From a virus: a DNA stretch of 41,507 bases. Below the pieces are notes generated by a model. The model was not told where the DNA came from. It worked only from the letters and a program-made list of their open reading frames with translations, and searched no databases. The stretch lies in the IMG/VR virus record IMGVR_UViG_3300025889_018428, positions 1-41,507 of that record; one strand, 5' to 3'. The first letter of the stretch is position 1; the number at the start of each line of letters is the position of its first letter. The translations under genes and the position numbers were made by a program. Below are positions 36,839-41,507 of the stretch, in pieces.

Positions 36839-39265
36839 TTACTCAAAGAAAAATAATTGTACTAATCTTCCTGTTTCTTTGGAATTACCAAAGTAAGGCC
36901 CTGCAGAATGTATATGATGCCCATTAAAAATTACACATCTGTTATATACATTATGACATTCTGCTATTGTTGGAAATAGGCTTTCATTGAAAAAGCCTTG
37001 AGAAAAAGCTTTACTTATTTCTGGGGAAGCATTTGTTGTGGCAGTGGTAAAAACCGAAGAATGCAACCTTGTTCCAGAAGAAGTAGGAGCGTTCGGAGTT
37101 AAAAATACTACTGCGCCCCATTTTTGATTATCGCAGTGAAAGACTTGAGGATCTTTCTCTGTTGTTATTTGAAAACAGCCGGAGGGGGATTGTTCTTCTA
37201 AGTCCCTGTCTAACCGTACATTTAGTATTTTTTCAAACTTTGTTTTTAATCCTTTGGGTATAAATGTTTGTGAGGACCTCAGCCCTTTGTAGTTTTCTAA
37301 ATTTTCTACATACTCTAATCCCAAGGCCTTTTGTCTAACCTTGTCCGGATACTTATAAAAATTATCAATAATTATTAAATTAGTACTGGCATTATTTAAA
37401 GGCAAAGCTTCTTCAGTATCTAGCAAGGTTTGTTGATATTTCCTAGGGACTTGGCCTCCTCCTTCACACATATAGAATTGCTTGTCCAAGAAAACTTCAT
37501 ACCTATCATCCGGAAAGTTTTCAAAATACTGTATATTTTCATTGAAACAAGTTACAGCAGCTCTTCTATCTCCTAGCGATATATACATATCTATTAACGC
37601 TACTACAGCTTCTGTTCTGTCCGGAACGAAAGATTTACCTAAAAGATAGTACTTTTCTGCTTCGTCATATTCTTCTAGCCATGTGTACATATTACCTATA
37701 AATATGGCTGCCCACATATTTAATTCTATCCAATTCCAGCCCTGTTCTCTACCTACTTCAAGATAGTTTTTCCAAAGCTGTATTGCTCTTCTAGTATATT
37801 CTATGCGAAGAAATTCGGGGATTCCAGTCGCTGTAACAGCGTTATCGTAGTAAGACTTTGCTATATACCAAAAATGATAATGATTAGATAAAAAAGAGTC
37901 TTCCTCTAACATCTTCTTTTCAAGATTTAGAGCATCAATCGCATATTTTTTAGTATTGCTATAGCTTTCTCCGTCAAAAAAAGGCTCATGTCTAAAACTG
38001 TAGGGTAGCTTAACTGTGTCATAATTCGCTTCATAGTCAGGCTCTTCCGGAGCGAGAGAAGCTAGATATGTAGTTTCATGGGCTACATCGTCATGAAATC
38101 TCCAGTTGAGGTGTGAGTTCCAAAGCCAAGTTCTCCAATATACCATAGTTCCATTAAGACAAGGAATATCCCATGCTGGAACACTCAAGTCTCTTAAAAT
38201 TTCCCAGTCAAAATCGTCCTCTACTACTAAAGTTTCGTCGCAGTCCATTTTAGTGATCCAGTCACATAAATGGTTAGAGCTTTTAAATTTTTGTAGTACA
38301 TGATCTCTATTCCAGCCATAACCTCTCCATTCGTCTATTTTATAAACAAATCCTTTTAAGTTATTTTCTTTTAGAAAAGTTTCTGCAATAACATCAGTGC
38401 CGTCGGTACTGCCATTATCCTGGAGTACATAATAAGATATGTGACCTAAAGTAGAATCAAGCATTCGTTTAATTACTGAAGCCTCATTTCTAAACATGGC
38501 TATTAGGCCTATTTTCGGCCTGCTTGTCCACGTGTTCCATAAAGAATTATGATAAAGATCAACAGCCTGAGGTCTTCCTAGACATTTATAACTCAAATTT
38601 TGAGATTTTTGAGGATAAAAACTATTGAAAAGAAACTGTTCTCCTATCAATCGTTTGTAAAATCCTTTTCCTTCTTCCTCTTCAGGAAGATCTTCTTTCT
38701 GATTTGTCCAAATTCTCATATCCCAATTATCAAAAAAAGTTATATTAAGTCCTGCTAAATAGTCGTTTTTTGCCCAGAAAAAATTTCCTGCATAATGAGG
38801 AAAATAGCAAAACTCAGAATTAGTAACATGCTCATCTGTAGAAAAGCAGGTAAATCTAGTAAAGATCGGACCACAAGTACTGTAATTCTTTAAATAGTCC
38901 AAACAAGTATCTATTTCAAGACATTTATCCCACAAGAAATTACTCCAGTCTTTAGTAGAAGAGTTCGTTACTCCTTTTGAATGACAGTAGAACGTGACGC
39001 CCCCAATATCTTTTTGAGCATTAAATACTGTTGCAGCTAGCGTTTCATTTTCAGTATAAGGATCTTGGTTTCCGTAAATATGTCCTATCTTTTCGGGAGG
39101 AATAAAATGAGAAAACTCCGGTAGAGGATCATACGAAGCTAAGTTTATATGTATATTTAATGTATCAACTCTATCTATAATCTCGGACAATCTTTGCATA
39201 TCGGACAAGAAAATATCCTTCCATTCCACACCTATTTGCCCTAGATGGTAGAATACGGTTATCAT
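36839..39265 (-). CDS. Three-part protein: glycosyltransferase, TPR, 2OG oxygenase-like
   Basis: An 808-residue fusion. About 1-245 is an N-terminal domain of unknown type (HLGQIGVEWKDIFLSD). About 250-380 is a family 2 glycosyltransferase with IGLIAMFRNEASVIKRML, LQDNGSTDGTD and the metal-binding KMDCDE. About 470-610 has helical TPR-like repeats (WKNYLEVGREQG, AEKYYLLGKSFVPDRTEAV). The end from about 640 is an oxygenase-like domain with VFHCDNQKWGAVVFLTP and GHHIHSAGPYFG, then GRLVQLFFF. It may glycosylate and hydroxylate the same target. The ATG overlaps the upstream stop (ATGA). Confidence 0.8.
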   Translation of the reverse strand: MITVFYHLGQIGVEWKDIFLSDMQRLSEIIDRVDTLNIHINLASYDPLPEFSHFIPPEKIGHIYGNQDPYTENETLAATVFNAQKDIGGVTFYCHSKGVTNSSTKDWSNFLWDKCLEIDTCLDYLKNYSTCGPIFTRFTCFSTDEHVTNSEFCYFPHYAGNFFWAKNDYLAGLNITFFDNWDMRIWTNQKEDLPEEEEGKGFYKRLIGEQFLFNSFYPQKSQNLSYKCLGRPQAVDLYHNSLWNTWTSRPKIGLIAMFRNEASVIKRMLDSTLGHISYYVLQDNGSTDGTDVIAETFLKENNLKGFVYKIDEWRGYGWNRDHVLQKFKSSNHLCDWITKMDCDETLVVEDDFDWEILRDLSVPAWDIPCLNGTMVYWRTWLWNSHLNWRFHDDVAHETTYLASLAPEEPDYEANYDTVKLPYSFRHEPFFDGESYSNTKKYAIDALNLEKKMLEEDSFLSNHYHFWYIAKSYYDNAVTATGIPEFLRIEYTRRAIQLWKNYLEVGREQGWNWIELNMWAAIFIGNMYTWLEEYDEAEKYYLLGKSFVPDRTEAVVALIDMYISLGDRRAAVTCFNENIQYFENFPDDRYEVFLDKQFYMCEGGGQVPRKYQQTLLDTEEALPLNNASTNLIIIDNFYKYPDKVRQKALGLEYVENLENYKGLRSSQTFIPKGLKTKFEKILNVRLDRDLEEQSPSGCFQITTEKDPQVFHCDNQKWGAVVFLTPNAPTSSGTRLHSSVFTTATTNASPEISKAFSQGFFNESLFPTIAECHNVYNRCVIFNGHHIHSAGPYFGNSKETGRLVQLFFFE

Positions 39266-39966
39266 GAGGATCTCTCTTGTATAAATCTATCTGTCTCCGG
39301 ATCACCTGTAGGAGCAAACTTGGCACGTTTTCTACTTGGATCTGCCGAACTGCTCGGAGGCGCTAGATAATACAAAGCAATACTCTTTCTTAATTCTTTC
39401 TCTGGGCACACGATCGGATCATTGAATCCATGCCAAGAGTTGCTAGAAGTATCAAACAATACTGCTCTGTTGAACAAACAATCAATAGAGCGAGCCTTTC
39501 TTGTAGGTTCCTTACTATCTCCCTCCCAGAAGTCTAAGGCTCCGCCCCATTCAGGCTTCCATCCTTCTGAAAGATAAACAATCAGATTGTATTTTCTTTC
39601 TAAGCCATTATCTGGATGAAGGCTATAGTCAAGATGAGTACGAAGCATTCCTCCCTTTGCATGATAGTGGAGCCCCGCTCCATGGAGAGTTGTATCGGGA
39701 ACTAAATCTGGCTCTCCCGTAGTTCTCTGCAACCAGTTTACAAATTGGTCTCCCATCAGATTATTAAAGACTTCCTGAAATACTGGAGGAAACTTTGAAA
39801 GATTTCTATCTGCAAACTTCTCTTCCACACTATTAGAATAATGATGCCACATTTCGCCAGGAACAGGAAACTCTGTCGAAAGAGCTTTTGCTCTTCGAGG
39901 GGAGAAAAAATCATCAAAGATCCAATGTTTAAAAGGATATTCAAAATACTGTCGTCTTAAAGACAT
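39262..39966 (-). CDS. 2OG-Fe(II) oxygenase (P4H-like)
   Basis: A 234-residue oxygenase with an intact iron site: H-x-D in RTHLDYSLHP, the strand pair YNLIVYLSEGWKPEWGG, the distal His in NSWHGFNDP, and Arg in LRKSIALYYLA for 2-oxoglutarate. This is the family of prolyl-4-hydroxylase-like and sugar or peptide hydroxylases. It overlaps the 36839 gene by 4 bp and the 39957 gene by 10 bp. With the fused oxygenase next door it suggests a hydroxylation step in this modification cluster. Confidence 0.87.
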   Translation of the reverse strand: MSLRRQYFEYPFKHWIFDDFFSPRRAKALSTEFPVPGEMWHHYSNSVEEKFADRNLSKFPPVFQEVFNNLMGDQFVNWLQRTTGEPDLVPDTTLHGAGLHYHAKGGMLRTHLDYSLHPDNGLERKYNLIVYLSEGWKPEWGGALDFWEGDSKEPTRKARSIDCLFNRAVLFDTSSNSWHGFNDPIVCPEKELRKSIALYYLAPPSSSADPSRKRAKFAPTGDPETDRFIQERSS

Positions 39967-40364
39967 TTTATAAACTCGCCCCTCTCTAAATAGGTTATCT
40001 CAAAACTGCCTTCAAAGACGGGACACGTTCTTCCGCCTGAGATATAGCTTCCGTCGCTCATTTCTATTTTATCTTTTAGAGAGGTACTATATCTATAATT
40101 TTCATTTTCATCTTTTACCATTATAAAAGCAAAGTCTTCTATATGGTCCATTGCATGAACCTCTAAACTTAGTTCTCCGTCCTTTTCTAGCAGAGCTACT
40201 CCGTGGTATGTATCGCCATAATAGATATCCCATACTATCTCTTCTCTTCCAATCGCAGAAGAACATACATAGCGTACATTTTCTTTTGTCCACTGAGTTA
40301 CATAGTTTCTTGCTTGCTCTTCTGGAAGAACTGGTGTATGAAATATATTAGTAAAAGGTTTCAT
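39957..40364 (-). CDS. Conserved hypothetical protein
   Basis: A 135-residue protein with a helical N-terminal stretch (PEEQARNYVTQW) and several beta segments (GVALLEKDGELSLEVHAMDH, FEGSFEITYLERGEF). I do not recognise the family. Its overlap with both neighbours places it in the oxygenase/sulfotransferase operon. Confidence 0.5.
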   Translation of the reverse strand: MKPFTNIFHTPVLPEEQARNYVTQWTKENVRYVCSSAIGREEIVWDIYYGDTYHGVALLEKDGELSLEVHAMDHIEDFAFIMVKDENENYRYSTSLKDKIEMSDGSYISGGRTCPVFEGSFEITYLERGEFIKCL

Positions 40365-40917
40365 AATCTTTTTTATACTTTTCTCTTATGTACGCTACTT
40401 CACCTTTAGATAAGGTTACCTGTCTTGCTGGAGATTTCTGCTCATGAGGAAGAACTACTGATCTTTCAAATAACTGTGACAGCTTTTCTTCGAGCTTTTT
40501 TAACTCTTCAAAACGAAATACATCTGTTACTTTACATACTCCATTTGTGTAAAGATAATCATACTGGGACATAGTTCTATAACTTTTCTCTGCAAATAAT
40601 TTTTCTGGAGTTATTGCTCGAAATTTACATTCGCTTTTAAATCTTTCTACTGGGTCTCTTACTATTGAAAAAGAGTAATTTACCTGATTTAGGTATTCTT
40701 CCGCTTCTCGAACATTCCAGTGATGAATAGGAAACTTTTTTGCATTTCTTCCCATGTGGTATTCTTCGTGAAGATCATTATATATCTGCACATGACCTTG
40801 CCCTAGTTGTATAGGTATGCCAAGGTCCCTGATAAAGAAGAACTCTACTGAAGTTCCTCCTGTCTTAGGAATGTGGATAAAATAACTGTTGTACTTCTTT
40901 ATATACAAGGAGTTCAT
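40348..40917 (-). CDS. Sulfotransferase family protein
   Basis: About 189 residues. The N-terminal FIHIPKTGGTSVE matches the 5'-phosphosulfate-binding loop of PAPS sulfotransferases (carbohydrate type) and FSIVRDPVERFKSE the 3'-phosphate-binding motif. Such enzymes transfer sulfate to glycans or proteins. The ATG at 40917 sits directly after GGAGG, which is too close, so the TTG at 40908 is an equal candidate; the frame is open to 40950 inside the upstream gene. It likely modifies a sugar built by the neighbouring enzymes. Confidence 0.83.
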   Translation of the reverse strand: MNSLYIKKYNSYFIHIPKTGGTSVEFFFIRDLGIPIQLGQGHVQIYNDLHEEYHMGRNAKKFPIHHWNVREAEEYLNQVNYSFSIVRDPVERFKSECKFRAITPEKLFAEKSYRTMSQYDYLYTNGVCKVTDVFRFEELKKLEEKLSQLFERSVVLPHEQKSPARQVTLSKGEVAYIREKYKKDYETFY

Positions 40918-41194
40918 CCTCCAACTTAAATAAAAGGCAGCACATAGCATGAGCTAGATGAGAGAGTCCTGTCTCTTCATCATTCTTTTCGCCTGCCATA
41001 TGAGCAAGAAGATGTCTCAGCGCCGCAGAAGTATAGCGTTCTTGAAGGTTCTCGAGTTTTCTCCAGTTGTGAGCATCATACTTTTTTGCTCCATAAGTAA
41101 GCACCTTTCCAACCTCTAAAGTAGCAAGAGGAGGTAGAAGATACATCTCAGGCTTTTCGTCGTCAAACTTGAGTCCATCCAATTTCTCTGCCAT
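40865..41194 (-). CDS. MazZ-like dATP/dGTP pyrophosphohydrolase (DUF5664-type)
   Basis: A 109-residue protein with KPEMYLLPPLATLEVGKVLTYGAKKYDAHNWRK and AALRHLLAHMAGEKNDEETGLSHLAHAMCCLLF, the layout of the DUF5664/dATP-dGTP diphosphohydrolase family that includes MazZ of 2-aminoadenine phages. It would convert dATP or dGTP to monophosphates. No PurZ is present in the window, so a Z genome cannot be claimed. GGAG with 6-base spacing precedes the ATG. It is the first gene of the leftward operon from the promoter at 41220. Confidence 0.75.
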   Translation of the reverse strand: MAEKLDGLKFDDEKPEMYLLPPLATLEVGKVLTYGAKKYDAHNWRKLENLQERYTSAALRHLLAHMAGEKNDEETGLSHLAHAMCCLLFKLEDELLVYKEVQQLFYPHS

Positions 41195-41219
41195 TTACTT
41201 CTCCATTTATGTACTTCAT

Positions 41220-41248
41220 ATTATACTTCAAAAGGTTGGAAAAGTCAA
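41220..41248 (-). promoter_or_regulatory. Sigma70-type promoter for the modification operon
   Basis: Minus-strand TTGACT (41243-41248) and TATAAT (41220-41225), spacer 17 bp, preceded by ATAATTC. The start near 41213 gives a short leader to the ATG at 41194. Confidence 0.86.
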
Positions 41249-41317
41249 GAATTATATTCCGCATCTTCGGAGAGGCTGGAAAAGAATCCATTGGTCAATA
41301 CCTGGGAAAAAAAGTTC

Positions 41318-41346
41318 TTTACTTATGCCAAAAAGTGTGGTACAAT
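41318..41346 (+). promoter_or_regulatory. Probable extended -10 promoter, plus strand
   Basis: TTTACT (41318-41323) and TACAAT (41341-41346) are 17 bp apart, and TGG directly before the -10 makes an extended TGn motif. It would transcribe rightward through the folded RNA at the window edge. Confidence 0.55.
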
Positions 41347-41398
41347 ATATCAAAATTGATAGACAATCAAGTCAATCAGTGATTTACTATAACCAGAA

Positions 41399-41504
41399 GT
41401 AAGATGCTGTGCATAGAGTATTTGTGCGCTTCTCTCTGATGCGACCTCCAAGGAGCATCAGTGGAGGAACCCACAAGATTACTCGTTGTTGCATAGTATC
41501 TTGC
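41399..41504 (+). ncRNA. Candidate structured RNA with pseudoknot
   Basis: GTAAGATGCTGTGCA (41399-41413) pairs over 15 bp, with G-U wobbles, with TGCATAGTATCTTGC (41490-41504). Inside are GAGTA/TACTC (41416-41420, 41480-41484) and TTGTG/CACAA (41422-41426, 41472-41476). Innermost, CTGATGC/GCATCAG (41436-41442, 41455-41461) has a loop CCTCC (41445-41449) able to pair with GGAGG (41463-41467), an H-type pseudoknot. I cannot match it to a known RNA class. It is the leader or part of an RNA from the promoter at 41318. Confidence 0.6.
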
Positions 41505-41507
41505 GAT

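Noticed and set aside
40865-41194. Evidence for a 2-aminoadenine (Z) genome
   Set aside because: A MazZ-like gene alone is not enough; no purZ or datZ is visible and the family also occurs in phages with ordinary DNA.
41326-41403. 25-codon plus-strand frame at the right edge
   Set aside because: It overlaps the -10 box of the probable promoter and has no ribosome binding site.
1-41507. Prophage or temperate phage
   Set aside because: No integrase, excisionase, CI-like repressor or attachment site was seen, and the gene content is that of a lytic phage; regions outside the window are unknown.

Overview
This window is part of the genome of a tailed, probably strictly lytic, double-stranded DNA phage of a Gram-negative and most likely marine bacterium. 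The evidence is tightly packed AT-rich genes, a complete phage replication set, a lysozyme next to an inner/outer membrane spanin pair, auxiliary genes typical of marine phages (phoH, hsp20, mazG, class I ribonucleotide reductase, thyX, 2-oxoglutarate oxygenases), and no integrase or repressor. The phage carries its own circularly permuted (two-piece) tmRNA gene. That gene form is known from Alphaproteobacteria and from some cyanobacterial and betaproteobacterial lineages. The tag ANDDIYSLAA looks alphaproteobacterial rather than cyanobacterial, so an alphaproteobacterial host is my best guess. No sequence search was possible, so family calls rest on motifs I could read.

Layout. (1) 1-2004, plus strand: the end of a virion/tail gene block. 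(2) 1997-31150, minus strand: a long replication, nucleotide and lysis block. In the direction of transcription (right to left) it holds a small transcription unit with a repeat-rich leader, a TM/Bfd-like/HNH/tmRNA operon, a methyltransferase, Hsp20, lysozyme and spanins, peroxiredoxin and MazG, a ThyX operon, PC4-like and HTH proteins, a split NAD-dependent DNA ligase, DnaB-type helicase, primase, DNA polymerase A, PhoH, a UvsW-like helicase, an SSB-like protein, gp47/gp46 (SbcD/SbcC-like), an Hjc-like resolvase, a flap exonuclease and NrdA/NrdB. (3) 31714-35497, plus strand: an operon with a Myb-like regulator, an oxygenase-like protein, ribosomal protein bS21, a sugar-nucleotide dehydratase, a MazG-like protein and a beta-ketoacyl-ACP synthase. 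(4) 35487-41194, minus strand: glycosyltransferases fused to other domains, oxygenases, a sulfotransferase and a dNTP pyrophosphohydrolase. (5) 41318-41507, plus strand: a promoter and a strongly folded RNA leader that runs to the window edge.

Regulation. Eleven promoters of the form TTGAC(A/T)-N17-TATAAT, ten on the minus strand and one on the plus strand, punctuate the window. Most share an A/T-rich block and TTC just upstream of the -35, so the phage appears to use the host housekeeping sigma factor. Genes inside operons are coupled by ATGA, GTGA or TAATG overlaps. These overlaps reveal more than a dozen small genes under 60 codons, many with one transmembrane helix.

How the genes work together. 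NrdA/B, ThyX, the MazG-like enzymes and the MazZ-like enzyme supply and balance dNTPs for PolA, helicase, primase, SSB and ligase. The gp46/47, Hjc, UvsW-like and PC4-like proteins point to recombination-dependent replication. tmRNA and bS21 suggest intervention in host translation. The right-hand genes look like a pathway that builds or decorates a sugar- or lipid-linked structure.
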